Shown: positions 9,005-17,623, counted from the stretch's first letter. The stretch is 64,000 bases of DNA from Bacillota bacterium (GCA_023394045.1 JAEXBN010000043.1:18150-82149), one strand, 5' to 3'. Translations and numbers: made by a program. The notes: generated by a model not told the origin, from the sequence alone.

Positions 9005-9817
9005 ATGGATGAAACCAAGATTCATCATGGTCTGATTACGGTAGCGTTTGGCTCAACCAGCAGGGAAGCCCGCGAACGGGATCTTCTTCCGGCGATTCAG
9101 AAGATCCGAAGCGGCATCCGCGATGTGGTCCATGTGGATGCGATACGCTCAGATAAAATTAGACAGAAAGTGGAGACCCGCGAGGGTCTTCATTTGCGTT
9201 CTCTGGATGAAGCGTTTGACTGTTGCGCTGCCATCCCGTGCCGGGATATTTATGTTCAGCCGCTGGTGCTGCAGCCGGGAAGGGAGATGGAACGGATCCG
9301 ATCCCTCTGTCTTCGGCAAGCGCACCGGTTTGCGTCCATTCGTATCGGATTGCCGCTCTTGTCCAGCGAAGAGGGGCGTATGGCGGCACAACATTATATA
9401 TGGAAAGCAGAGAGGAAAGAGCCTGATTGCCGTCATCTTTGGATGTTGCACGGCTGGACGTCTCAGAATTCCTGCGGAGAAATGAGAACGATTCAACAGT
9501 TTCTCCGCTCCATTCAGACGCAGCATACACAGGCGGCGTTGATGGAAGGCGAACCAGGGCTGGATTCAGCGATTGACGCGTTCAAACAGCAGCCGATAGA
9601 GACCGGAACGGCGCTCATCCTGCATCCTTTTTTATTAACGCTCGGGCATCACGCGCATCTCGACTTGTTTGGAGATCATGAGCAGTCGTGGAAGAGCCGT
9701 CTGGAGAAAGAAGGGTTCAAGGTGTGCCCATCCTTTCAGGGGCTGGGATCGGATCCGGATATTCAGAGATTTTTTTTAGAGGCTGCCCAAGAGGGAATAC
9801 AGCAGCTCGGACGGTAG
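9005..9817 (+). CDS. CbiK-like sirohydrochlorin cobaltochelatase
   Basis: A 270-residue protein with the two-domain layout of class II anaerobic cobaltochelatases (CbiK), which insert cobalt into sirohydrochlorin during cobalamin synthesis. It begins with a family-typical AFGSTSREARE segment. Putative metal-binding His149 lies in MLHGW, and a second site is His215 in LTLGHHAHLDLFGD, matching the spacing seen in CbiK. No other cobalamin or sirohaem gene is nearby, so the metal and substrate are unproven and a different chelatase role or a salvage role is possible. It starts only 12 bases after arcB and has no clear Shine-Dalgarno sequence, which makes coupling to arcB or a different start possible. 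Confidence 0.78.
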   Translation: MDETKIHHGLITVAFGSTSREARERDLLPAIQKIRSGIRDVVHVDAIRSDKIRQKVETREGLHLRSLDEAFDCCAAIPCRDIYVQPLVLQPGREMERIRSLCLRQAHRFASIRIGLPLLSSEEGRMAAQHYIWKAERKEPDCRHLWMLHGWTSQNSCGEMRTIQQFLRSIQTQHTQAALMEGEPGLDSAIDAFKQQPIETGTALILHPFLLTLGHHAHLDLFGDHEQSWKSRLEKEGFKVCPSFQGLGSDPDIQRFFLEAAQEGIQQLGR

Positions 9818-9849
9818 CAGTCGATGGGTTCGCTGAGTTCAATATAATT

Positions 9850-9879
9850 TTTGTCACAAAATCAATATTTTGTGACAAA
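9850..9879. repeat. Perfect 13-bp palindrome, possible operator
   Basis: TTTGTCACAAAAT (9850-9862) is followed by CAAT and then by its exact reverse complement at 9867-9879. It lies between the converging CbiK-like and transglutaminase genes and is separate from the terminator at 9891. No T run follows on the plus strand. The symmetry and TGTCACA/TGTGACA half-sites resemble a binding site for a dimeric regulator, but an RNA hairpin protecting the 3' end of the arc transcript is equally possible. Confidence 0.6.
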
Positions 9880-9890
9880 CTAGGGCGTGC

Positions 9891-9930
9891 AAAAGAAACG
9901 ACCGTCTCACACGACGGCCGTTTCTTTTTA
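9891..9930. terminator. Bidirectional intrinsic terminator
   Basis: Arms 9891-9906 and 9913-9928 pair over 16 positions with one mismatch (a G-U wobble on the other strand) around a 6-base loop. Runs of A and T flank both sides, so it can stop both the argS-arcA-arcB-chelatase transcript and the transglutaminase transcript. Confidence 0.85.
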
Positions 9931-9953
9931 TTGGTTTATTGGCTGTTGGCTTT

Positions 9954-12371
9954 CTATAGATTCCAAACGTCATGAATCATCCATGCCGCCACCGAATGTT
10001 CCTTTTTATATTTTTGATGCAGCAAACTCATCCATTGATGAATCTGAAGAAGATCCTTCTCTGTTGGTTCGGCCTCTCCATAAATGATGGGCTCAACCAC
10101 GCGTATGGCGGCTCTGATCGATGCGCGATCGTTTGCGTCCATACCGAGAAGCTTCATGATCTTTCGGATCATCATGCCTGCACTATCCGATGGCTTTAAC
10201 TCCATGCCGTGAAGCTTCAGCAACCGTTCCATTTGAGCCCACATGACGAGGAAGCGCTCCCGATCGGTTTTTGCAGCCTGTTGAATCCAGACTGGATTTT
10301 GGCGCCGGTACCATGCCCGGACTTTAAGTACGTTGAGTCCGACAAAGCCCAAGAGCAGGATGAGAAGCATGGCAATCACCACCATGGACTCCTTCTTGTC
10401 TGTTTCTGTGGATGGAACGTCCTCCAGCGGCATGTCCGCGGCATCCGGCAGCGATTCTGAATCGCTTGCTGTGGAAGGAGAATCTTCAATGGATTCCATG
10501 GAGCTTGATGGTTCACTTGAGGATGAGCCGCTTGATTCAGAGGAAGATTCCTCTTGGGGGTTCAGGACTTCCGGAAGCGTCGGCATCGTGGATGCCTGAG
10601 CAGCTTGATCCGCGTCTAATCCGCTGAGGGCGCTCACATGTGAGGCGGGTGTGGTTTCCATGGGAACCCATCCGATCCCTTCCAGCTGAATCTCTGTCCA
10701 GGCATGCGCCTGTTTGGCGGAGATCGTCCGTTCGCTGATCCCGTCCTGTGTGCGGTTTCCCTGCGGAATGATGAACCCCTCGGCATAACGCGTCGGATAT
10801 CCGATATCTTTTAACAGGACGCTATAGGCTGTCGCGAAGTAGACGCAGTATCCCTTCCTATTTGTTAAAAAATGATCAATAAAGAACTGGTCATCCGGAA
10901 TTTCAGGGACGTTGAGCTCATAGGTATAGTTTTTCTCAAAATGAGCGCGCATTGCTTGTATGAGCGTTGGAAAATCAAGATTTTGATCGTAGAGAATGGC
11001 GGCAAGCTCGGGATCGCGCTGCCGCACCATCGCCTCATATTGACGCTCTCCCTGATCGATCCGCACAGGGTGCATCGATTGTTGCACCTGGGCATTCCAG
11101 AAATTGGAGACGGGAGAAACAAAATCGACGCTGACCAGCCCATGATCCGCATAAGGGCGTCCTGAGACCAGCATACCGGAGGGGCTGAAGAAGAACGCGG
11201 TCTTGGCATCGTATTGCGAGATGATCTGATCGGTCGTCATCCCGACAGGAGGATCTGCGGAAAGATGCGTCATCGCCATGGGCTTTCCCCCATGGAAAAC
11301 GATGCGCGTCGGATCTTGGGTCTTAAACCAATAGAGTGTCGGCCGCAGGATTCCGGATTGGAGCGCCTGATCGCGGGATGATGCGTCAGAAAACCAGAAG
11401 GCATGCGCATAGGCAGAGGTGAATTCATCATAAAATGCAGAATTCCAAGTGATTTGCGTGAGCGCTTCATTCTGCTTTAGGGACCAGGTGTGCCCATCAA
11501 AGGTATCATAGGCGGAGCCCCGAAAGTAAAAGGAATCCGGATCGGCTTTGATTTTCAGGTAAGGCGCATCGTTCAGTGTTACCGGCCCGCCAACACGAAG
11601 ATTGCCTTGGGGATAAAATCCCAGTTCAGCGAGCGAAAAACTGGAGACCTCTGTATTGGTATCCGTGGGAAGATAGGCATTGATCCGATCGGAAAGACGT
11701 TCGTTGAAGAACAGCGATGGAGGCAAAATCAGCTGCAAGAGAAAGGTGAGCACGAGAACCAGCGCTCCAAAAAAAATGGGCGGCCGCTGATCGTGGTGCG
11801 TGGGATCCTGGCGATAGGCATAGGATCCATACACGCCAAATAGACCGGATAAAAGCCAGAACAGCCATTGTCGGCCTGAACTGAGGTCTTCAATGAAGAA
11901 GAGCGGCGCGATCAGAAAGCACATGTTGAGAATGGGAATGGGCAGCGCCCAATGAGTCAAGACGCTTAGAACAGTGATCAAACCGGATAGGAGTATAGGA
12001 AGCGCGGAAGGCATGGCTCCGCGTTCCACGATCGGCGTGATCAGAAAATTGACGCTATCGCGGACATCCTTCATCCAAGAAGCCCACCATTCCGCGCCAA
12101 TCAGCGGGATGGCCAAGCGATGCCCAGAGAGCCTTTGCACGCCGACTGCCAGAGCAATGGAAAAGACCACGACTCCTGAGATCTTCCAGTATCGCAGGAT
12201 CACCATAAAACCCAGCGCCACGGCAGCGACCATCACCAATCGTGAAAAAAGATTCAGAGCAGGAATCTGAGTCAGTCGAAATGTAAAATAAATCACAGAT
12301 AGAGCAAAAAACGTCGTGGTCAGCCACGACTGCAGCATCTGGATTATATCGCGCTGTTGTTCTCTGTCCAT
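9954..12371 (-). CDS. Membrane transglutaminase-like protein (TgpA type)
   Basis: An 805-residue protein with about six N-terminal membrane segments (DUF3488/TgpA-like region, residues 15-215), a long extracytoplasmic part, and a transglutaminase-like core. Catalytic Cys509 lies in KGYCVYFATAYS and His556 in AHAWTEI; the usual Asp position reads WVPMETTP, so Glu replaces it, a variant also known in Gram-positive members. A Ser/Glu-rich linker (about 600-650), a final membrane segment near 665-680, and a cytoplasmic DUF4129-like tail follow. Family members act at the cell surface as peptidases or crosslinkers; the substrate is unknown. It overlaps the DUF58 gene by 28 bases in a MoxR-DUF58-transglutaminase operon, a widely conserved trio. 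A GGAGA site precedes the ATG. Confidence 0.85.
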   Translation of the reverse strand: MDREQQRDIIQMLQSWLTTTFFALSVIYFTFRLTQIPALNLFSRLVMVAAVALGFMVILRYWKISGVVVFSIALAVGVQRLSGHRLAIPLIGAEWWASWMKDVRDSVNFLITPIVERGAMPSALPILLSGLITVLSVLTHWALPIPILNMCFLIAPLFFIEDLSSGRQWLFWLLSGLFGVYGSYAYRQDPTHHDQRPPIFFGALVLVLTFLLQLILPPSLFFNERLSDRINAYLPTDTNTEVSSFSLAELGFYPQGNLRVGGPVTLNDAPYLKIKADPDSFYFRGSAYDTFDGHTWSLKQNEALTQITWNSAFYDEFTSAYAHAFWFSDASSRDQALQSGILRPTLYWFKTQDPTRIVFHGGKPMAMTHLSADPPVGMTTDQIISQYDAKTAFFFSPSGMLVSGRPYADHGLVSVDFVSPVSNFWNAQVQQSMHPVRIDQGERQYEAMVRQRDPELAAILYDQNLDFPTLIQAMRAHFEKNYTYELNVPEIPDDQFFIDHFLTNRKGYCVYFATAYSVLLKDIGYPTRYAEGFIIPQGNRTQDGISERTISAKQAHAWTEIQLEGIGWVPMETTPASHVSALSGLDADQAAQASTMPTLPEVLNPQEESSSESSGSSSSEPSSSMESIEDSPSTASDSESLPDAADMPLEDVPSTETDKKESMVVIAMLLILLLGFVGLNVLKVRAWYRRQNPVWIQQAAKTDRERFLVMWAQMERLLKLHGMELKPSDSAGMMIRKIMKLLGMDANDRASIRAAIRVVEPIIYGEAEPTEKDLLQIHQWMSLLHQKYKKEHSVAAWMIHDVWNL

Positions 12372-13552
12372 GATGTCTCCTCATCCAGCCATATGCTTTC
12401 AATGGCGGACTGTTCCAGTTTTTGAATCAGATCGGTTTGGATTTGGCTGCGTACGGTGATAAGCCGAAATTCAAATCCGAGCCTTTGATAGTTCAGCAGA
12501 CTTCCGAAAATGGATTCATTCAACTGCTCCACCCAGATCAACTGGGGGTTTCCTTCCGTTTGAGATAACCGCAGGCTCTCATTGGCACTCTGATAGGGCA
12601 ATTGTGCCAGAAGCACCCCAAGGCGGTCATCATCCGATGCAATCGGCGATAAATGGTGAAGCTCCCCTTCCCGATCTCCAATATCCACAGGATATCCTAA
12701 ATCAAGCAGATCGAGAACTGCGGAGAAAAAGAGATCCAGAAAATGCGTGCGCTCTCGCATTCTCTCATCCACCATCGGATTTTCCTGGGAACGCAGACCA
12801 GAAAAGCGTGCTCGTCCGGAAAATTTCACCGAACGAGGAACGGCAATCATCCGGAAGGGTTCTTGATCCACATCGGAATAGTGGCGAACCATCCATTTTT
12901 GCATACGCGCACTCAGTTTCCAATGCACGTGAGAAAAGCCTTCCCCATCGCGCATGGGGTCAATCGAAAAAATTTCATCACTCTGCTGCGTCAGGGAGAC
13001 ATGATCAACGACTTGATCATCCGCCTTTCCCAGCGATCCGGAAAAGGGCTTGAAGCCCTCCACACGCGCAGGGAGAGCCAGACACTTTAGGGTCTGATTG
13101 GTATGCGCAGGAAGGGTCAGCCGAAAAAAGCCCAAGAGATCTTCGACATAAGGTTCTCCTGCAGCAAACGTATAGACTCCGATATACGGCGTATCAAACG
13201 GAATGCGGATGATGCGTTCAGAACGAGGTGCCACCATGACCTCTGTCTGCTGTTGGTGGGATTTTTTGGAAGGAATCGGATAGTGCAGGAAAAACGGCAT
13301 CAGATGAGATTGGTTATCAAGAGCCATAATCCATGTGCCGCGCTCGCCGTGAATCAATCGCAGAGGCTCAAGGGATTCCTTTCGATGGAACCGACGCCGC
13401 ATGGTCAAGCTGAAACCCAGCGAGAGAATGGGAAGCAGCATCCAAAAAATCAGCAGAATGTGCGGAAAGACACGCAAACGGATGTTCGCCAACAGGAAAA
13501 GAGCAATCCAGCCGACAGCCCAGAAAATGAAGCGCAGGCGGATGCCTTTCAT
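12344..13552 (-). CDS. DUF58 domain protein
   Basis: A 402-residue protein with two membrane segments near the N-terminus (about residues 8-50) and a cytoplasmic or surface DUF58 region, including the DPMRDGEGFSHVHWKLSARM stretch that corresponds to the family's conserved R-D/W-K-x-S-A-R core. DUF58 proteins are von Willebrand A-like and are nearly always partnered by a MoxR ATPase; the biochemical role is not established. Its ATG overlaps the moxR stop (ATGA), and it overlaps the transglutaminase gene downstream, so the three are made together. Confidence 0.88.
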   Translation of the reverse strand: MKGIRLRFIFWAVGWIALFLLANIRLRVFPHILLIFWMLLPILSLGFSLTMRRRFHRKESLEPLRLIHGERGTWIMALDNQSHLMPFFLHYPIPSKKSHQQQTEVMVAPRSERIIRIPFDTPYIGVYTFAAGEPYVEDLLGFFRLTLPAHTNQTLKCLALPARVEGFKPFSGSLGKADDQVVDHVSLTQQSDEIFSIDPMRDGEGFSHVHWKLSARMQKWMVRHYSDVDQEPFRMIAVPRSVKFSGRARFSGLRSQENPMVDERMRERTHFLDLFFSAVLDLLDLGYPVDIGDREGELHHLSPIASDDDRLGVLLAQLPYQSANESLRLSQTEGNPQLIWVEQLNESIFGSLLNYQRLGFEFRLITVRSQIQTDLIQKLEQSAIESIWLDEETSWTENNSAI

Positions 13553-14505
13553 CGTGGTGCCTTCGTTTCATGGAGGATCGTCTCCACCACATCATGCGAA
13601 GTCAAACCTCGCCCACGGCTTTGCGGCGTCAAGATAATGCGATGATCCAGAACGTCATGCACGAGAGTCTGGACATCTTCTGGAGTGACATAATCACGTC
13701 CGCTCAGTAAAGCCAGCGTCTGGGCGGCGCCGAAGAGCATCTGCGCGGCGCGCGGGCTGACCCCCAGTTCCACCTCATCAAGGGTTCTTGTTGCCCGGCA
13801 GAGATCCAGAATATATCGTTTCACGCCATCGTTGACCGTGACTTCAAGAACCTGCTCGCGCAGCCATCGGATGGTATCAGCTTCAGCAACGACCGCCACA
13901 TCGTGCTCAATCCGGCGCATCGCATTCGTTGCGACAATTTCGAGTTCCTCTTCATAAGAGGGATATCCAATGGAAATGCGCATCATAAAGCGATCCATCT
14001 GCGCTTCCGGAAGCGGATACGTCCCCACATTTTCCACCGGATTCTGCGTGGCCATGACCATAAATGGATCTGGAAGCCGGTACGTCTTTCCTTCGACGGT
14101 GACCTGATGCTCCTGCATGGCCTCCAGCAGCGCAGACTGTGTGCGCGGTGAAGAACGGTTGATCTCATCGGCAAGAAGAATCTGTGTATTGGCGGCTCCC
14201 TCACGGAACTCAAATTCCGACGTTTTGGGGTTATAGATATTAAATCCGGTGACATCGGAAGGCATGAGATCCGGAGTGAATTGAATCCGGTGAAAATCGA
14301 GCCGCACCGACTTTGCTAACGCATGGACGAGTGTCGTTTTGCCGATTCCTGGAACATCTTCGAGCAAAACATGTCCTCCGGCTAAGAGGCAGATCAACAT
14401 TTTTTTCAGCGGAATGTCCTTCCCTACCACAACCTTTCGGATGCTGTTCATGACATTTTCGCCTAACTCATGTGCAGTGGCAATCGCCTGTGGATGTATG
14501 CTCAT
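13549..14505 (-). CDS. MoxR-family AAA+ ATPase
   Basis: A 318-residue chaperone-like AAA+ ATPase of the MoxR group, thought to remodel or assemble partner proteins encoded beside it. The Walker A motif is GIGKTT at residues 53-58, Walker B is ILLADEINR with the acidic pair at 113-114, and a sensor I region ATQNP and an arginine-finger-like EAQMDRFMM segment follow. The frame is open further upstream, but the ATG at 14505 has AGGAG seven bases before it and overlaps the preceding small gene's stop in ATGA, so this start is preferred. It heads the DUF58 and transglutaminase genes. Confidence 0.93.
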   Translation of the reverse strand: MSIHPQAIATAHELGENVMNSIRKVVVGKDIPLKKMLICLLAGGHVLLEDVPGIGKTTLVHALAKSVRLDFHRIQFTPDLMPSDVTGFNIYNPKTSEFEFREGAANTQILLADEINRSSPRTQSALLEAMQEHQVTVEGKTYRLPDPFMVMATQNPVENVGTYPLPEAQMDRFMMRISIGYPSYEEELEIVATNAMRRIEHDVAVVAEADTIRWLREQVLEVTVNDGVKRYILDLCRATRTLDEVELGVSPRAAQMLFGAAQTLALLSGRDYVTPEDVQTLVHDVLDHRIILTPQSRGRGLTSHDVVETILHETKAPR

Positions 14506-14801
14506 CGACGTTCTCCTGTTTTGCCATCCCGTGTTTCCCAGATGATGACATCGTTCAAAGTTTCTTTCCATTCGTCCAGCGCTTCTTTTTGATCGTTGGC
14601 GGGCATTGCATCATCCCATGTTTCCGCCACGCCGAGATCAAAATGCGCTTCCCCATATCTGTTCCATTCTTCCTGTAATTCTGCATCAAAATGCGCTCCA
14701 TGGCGCAGAAGATCCAGCATTGTGCTTAAAGCCTGTTCATCATGGATCACGAATAATGTTTGATGATCCGAATCAACACAGGTAAAGATAACAAGTTTCA
14801 C
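14502..14801 (-). CDS. Small acidic protein of the MoxR operon
   Basis: A 99-residue protein that I do not recognise. It is rich in Asp and Glu with several Trp residues, has no membrane segment, and starts with a beta-strand-like KLVIFTCVDSD segment. The GTG at 14801 is chosen because GGGAG precedes it and a good promoter (TTGCAA-17-TATAAT) lies just upstream; the open frame continues further up but without translation signals. Its TGA overlaps the moxR ATG, so it appears to be the first gene of the MoxR-DUF58-transglutaminase operon. A substrate or regulator of the ATPase is one possibility, inferred from position only. Confidence 0.62.
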   Translation of the reverse strand: MKLVIFTCVDSDHQTLFVIHDEQALSTMLDLLRHGAHFDAELQEEWNRYGEAHFDLGVAETWDDAMPANDQKEALDEWKETLNDVIIWETRDGKTGERR

Positions 14802-14829
14802 CCTACTCTCCCATTTGTAACCTTTTTGT

Positions 14830-14858
14830 ATTATATTATCAGAGAATAGCGATTGCAA
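14830..14858 (-). promoter_or_regulatory. Promoter of the MoxR operon
   Basis: On the minus strand TTGCAA (14858-14853) and TATAAT (14835-14830) are separated by 17 bases. Transcription would start about 20 bases before the GTG of the small acidic protein. The divergent xerC gene begins on the other side. Confidence 0.72.
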
Positions 14859-14873
14859 CGTGAGGAGGATATG

Positions 14874-15854
14874 ATGAATCTGCCGGTCGTCCTTGAAGAT
14901 TATATTAACTACATGAAAACGGTTCGTGGGCTCTCGCCACGAACCATTCGTGAATATACTTACGACTTGGTGCGATTCCTGCGGTTTTTGACCCGTCGCC
15001 ATGGCGACGCGGCGATGCGCCAGCGCCCTTTAGAAGAGATCACGATTGATACAATCAGCCCGGAGGATCTGGCTGCGGTGGACATCAACGATCTTCTCGC
15101 CTTTCTCGCCTACTCGCCTTCTGGAGAAGGCCTTTCTGGAAATCGCCGTGCGAGGATGTCTTCCGCCATCCGTTCCTTTTATACTTACCTGGTCAACGTG
15201 CAGGAATATTTTGATAAAAACCCGGCGGAAAAGCTGACCACACCGAAACGAAAAAAGAGGCATCCGGTTTATTTGACGCTGGAAGAGGCGCTGTCTCTGA
15301 TTCAGACGGCAGCAGCCGAACCCAATCGATTTTTTCGTGCGCGCGACGTAGCCATTCTCGTCACTTTTCTGACCACAGGAATGCGGCTGTCGGAGTTATG
15401 CGGGCTCAATCTTAACTCCATTCGTGAAGATCGCTTTCATGTCATCGGAAAGGGAAACAAGGAACGCGTCGTTTATCTGACCGAATCGGCTGTGGCGGCG
15501 CTCCAGCAATATCTTCGCATTCGCCCGGGAGACGGGGATCCAAAAGCCTTATTCCTTTCCTCACGGCACACGCGCATCTCACCCCGCGCGGTACAGCATC
15601 GTATTGAGACGCTGCTGACTCGAACGGGGTTGGAGCCTTCGATTTATTCGACGCACAAGCTGCGCCATACCGCAGCGACATTGATGTATAAAGAGGGCGT
15701 CGACATCCGGACGCTTCAGCGCATCCTAGGGCATGAATCGCTTCAAACCACACAGATTTACACACATGTTGATGACGCGATGGAACGTGAAGCCGTAGAA
15801 CGCAATCCCCTAGCCCATCTTTCTGATTCCTCTTTCGAAAAAGAAGAGCAGTAG
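14874..15854 (+). CDS. xerC: Tyrosine recombinase XerC/XerD-like
   Basis: A 326-residue tyrosine recombinase. The N-terminal SAM-like core-binding domain covers about residues 1-105 and the catalytic domain the rest. All catalytic residues are visible: Arg171 in GMRLSEL, Lys193 in GKGNKER, His261 and Arg264 in HKLRHT, His287 in LGHESL, and the nucleophile Tyr296 in QIYTHV. This type resolves chromosome dimers at dif near the terminus; the standalone setting without att-like repeats or phage genes argues against an integrase. AGGAGG lies at 14863-14868, giving ATG 14874 as the best start (14871 is the alternative). It converges with a small FakA-like gene with no obvious terminator between. 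Confidence 0.92.
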   Translation: MNLPVVLEDYINYMKTVRGLSPRTIREYTYDLVRFLRFLTRRHGDAAMRQRPLEEITIDTISPEDLAAVDINDLLAFLAYSPSGEGLSGNRRARMSSAIRSFYTYLVNVQEYFDKNPAEKLTTPKRKKRHPVYLTLEEALSLIQTAAAEPNRFFRARDVAILVTFLTTGMRLSELCGLNLNSIREDRFHVIGKGNKERVVYLTESAVAALQQYLRIRPGDGDPKALFLSSRHTRISPRAVQHRIETLLTRTGLEPSIYSTHKLRHTAATLMYKEGVDIRTLQRILGHESLQTTQIYTHVDDAMEREAVERNPLAHLSDSSFEKEEQ

Positions 15855-15868
15855 ACGGCGGAGCTCCT

Positions 15869-16132
15869 CTATCCCTTGAGACCTCGGGACTGGCGGTCCA
15901 TATCCTCTACAACGATATCAAAAATCTCCCCCAGCGAGCGGCAATATTCCAGCACCTTCCAAGGCTCATTGGTATGAAAATGAATCTTGATGAGGTTCTC
16001 ATCGCCGACAGCCAGAAGGCAGTCGCCCTTGAAATGTTCGACAAAATAATCAAAGATGACATCCTCGTCCAAGCCTTCTCCTTCGATGAGCAGCTGCGTA
16101 TCGTAGCGGAATTCCGTGTTCTGTGTTTCCAT
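15869..16132 (-). CDS. Free-standing FakA C-terminal-like domain
   Basis: An 87-residue protein. Segments such as YDTQLLIEGE, GDCLLAVGDENLIKIHFHTN and the end of the domain closely resemble the last part of DAK2-type fatty acid kinase FakA/YloV (often named kinase to dihydroxyacetone kinase). The ATP-binding DAK2 domain and the middle domain are missing. The small gene has its own strong GGGAGGAG site and ATG, so it looks like an intact single-domain protein, not a truncation remnant. A DegV-type fatty-acid-binding partner is encoded at 61577-62440, far away. Its role could be regulatory or adaptor-like; this is inference. Confidence 0.7.
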   Translation of the reverse strand: METQNTEFRYDTQLLIEGEGLDEDVIFDYFVEHFKGDCLLAVGDENLIKIHFHTNEPWKVLEYCRSLGEIFDIVVEDMDRQSRGLKG

Positions 16133-16192
16133 TTTTTCTCCTCCCTCTTTGTATTTTTCAGGGGTCGTTCTTCGATGAGATATTTTCCGTTC

Positions 16193-16699
16193 TCATCTCT
16201 TTCTTCTGTGTTTCCAATCTTTATATATTTGTCTTAAAAGTGTATCTCCCGTTTCCACTAAAAGCAATCCCAGAGCAATGGCGCTTGCGACAATAATCGT
16301 TTGAATGGCCGTGTTGGCGGCGATGTTTTTCTGTTCCAGCAAGAATGCGTTGACGGCGCGAAAGAGCAATGCCCCGGGAACGAGCGGATAGAGCGTTGGA
16401 ATGATGATCATCGTGACCGGAGTGCGATAATATCTGGCTCCGATTTGGGCTGCAAGCCCCACGACCATGGCGCCCATCAGCGTCGCGGAAAAATTTGACC
16501 ATCCAAGGTCGAAAAACAATGTGTAGGTATCCCAGCTCAAAAAACCAATGAGCGCATTATAAAAAGCGATGCGTTTGCGTGCTCCCATCATAAATGTCGA
16601 TCCATAGACGGCGAGAAAGGCTCCAACGCCTTCGGCGAGATATTTGAGAAGACCGAGATCCAATGGTGAAGTGAAAAAGAAGCTCATCCATTCGCTCAT
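16193..16699 (-). CDS. ThrE-type exporter, C-terminal subunit (DUF3815)
   Basis: A 168-residue membrane protein with about five hydrophobic segments, matching the second half of the ThrE threonine/serine exporter that in many Firmicutes is encoded as a separate gene (ThrE_2/DUF3815). Motifs include TLYPLVPGALLFRAV, typical of this family. Its ATG overlaps the TGA of the larger ThrE subunit, so the two form a coupled pair and probably one transport complex in the cytoplasmic membrane. A stem-loop (16174-16180 with 16191-16197) overlaps the end of the gene but lacks a T run. Confidence 0.88.
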   Translation of the reverse strand: MSEWMSFFFTSPLDLGLLKYLAEGVGAFLAVYGSTFMMGARKRIAFYNALIGFLSWDTYTLFFDLGWSNFSATLMGAMVVGLAAQIGARYYRTPVTMIIIPTLYPLVPGALLFRAVNAFLLEQKNIAANTAIQTIIVASAIALGLLLVETGDTLLRQIYKDWKHRRKR

Positions 16700-17493
16700 A
16701 GAAAACGCCCTCCCGTCAGCACCATAGCAAAATAGGTTCCTACCACCAGCGCCATCGCTGAAACGAGAGCGGAGATCAGATTTCCAGCACCAGTGAGGTA
16801 GTCGGCCTTCATGGTATCGCGAATTCCTGTCGTCAGCGTTGTTCCGGGAAAGAGGCTAATCAGGCTGCCGATGACCATTCGGTCGAGATGCAGAATCGGA
16901 AAAAAGCGCACGACGAGACCCAGCGTGAATGTAATGATAAAGGCATGAAGAAAGGAAGGAATGAAACTTCCGGAAATGCGTCCGCGCACCATTTTCCTGG
17001 AAAGAATAACGGTGCAGGCGGCTAGCCCTCCGATGATACTTTCCAATACGGTTGCCCCCATCATCAGCGCAAATCCCCCTGCGGCAAGAGCAAAGTAGTA
17101 GAAACGAAAATGGAGATCGGAATGGTCGCTTTCAATCGCTTTTAATGCGTGAAAGGCTTCTTCAATATCCATCGTGTGCGCTGATAAGGAGCGGGAAATC
17201 TCATTGATCTCGTGAATCCGATCCAGACGCAGGTCTCTGACTTTGATTCGTCGGATCGAACTCACATAGCTTCCATCTTTCAGCGTTAAGGTCACATAGA
17301 GTCCGGTCAGCAATGCCACCACATCCACCTTTTGATGATCGATCTGGCTTAGGATGCGTTCCACGGTGTCTTCCACACGATAGGTCTCTGCCCCGCTTTC
17401 CATCAACAAGGCACCGGCGCACAGCGCCGTATCGAGAACACATTTGTCTCGTTTTGAAAGAGAAGATTCCATTGTGGCTTGTGTTCTCTCCAT
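16696..17493 (-). CDS. ThrE-type exporter, N-terminal subunit (DUF1212)
   Basis: A 265-residue protein with a soluble N-terminal region (about residues 1-115, containing LMESGAETYRVEDTV, a hallmark of DUF1212) followed by about five membrane segments. The family exports threonine and serine or related small molecules. The ATG at 17493 is chosen because GGAGG lies six bases upstream; the frame is open slightly further up without such a site. The second subunit follows with a 4-base overlap. Substrate is inferred from family only. Confidence 0.88.
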   Translation of the reverse strand: MERTQATMESSLSKRDKCVLDTALCAGALLMESGAETYRVEDTVERILSQIDHQKVDVVALLTGLYVTLTLKDGSYVSSIRRIKVRDLRLDRIHEINEISRSLSAHTMDIEEAFHALKAIESDHSDLHFRFYYFALAAGGFALMMGATVLESIIGGLAACTVILSRKMVRGRISGSFIPSFLHAFIITFTLGLVVRFFPILHLDRMVIGSLISLFPGTTLTTGIRDTMKADYLTGAGNLISALVSAMALVVGTYFAMVLTGGRFL

Positions 17494-17623
17494 GAAGCGC
17501 CTCCGTGTCTGCATGATCAGCATTTCAATTATAGCATAGTATTCAGCGATTCCATCCTCTGAACAGAACAGCGACAGCCACGAAATTCATTGATGATCCA
17601 GCAGGTGCAAAAGAAAGATAAAT

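Noticed and set aside
8018..9028. Long open frame opposite arcB (336 codons, minus strand)
   Set aside because: Antisense shadow of the transcarbamylase gene with no recognisable domain.
14874..15854. The tyrosine recombinase as a phage or island integrase
   Set aside because: There are no flanking direct repeats, no phage or transfer genes, and size and sequence fit the chromosomal Xer type.
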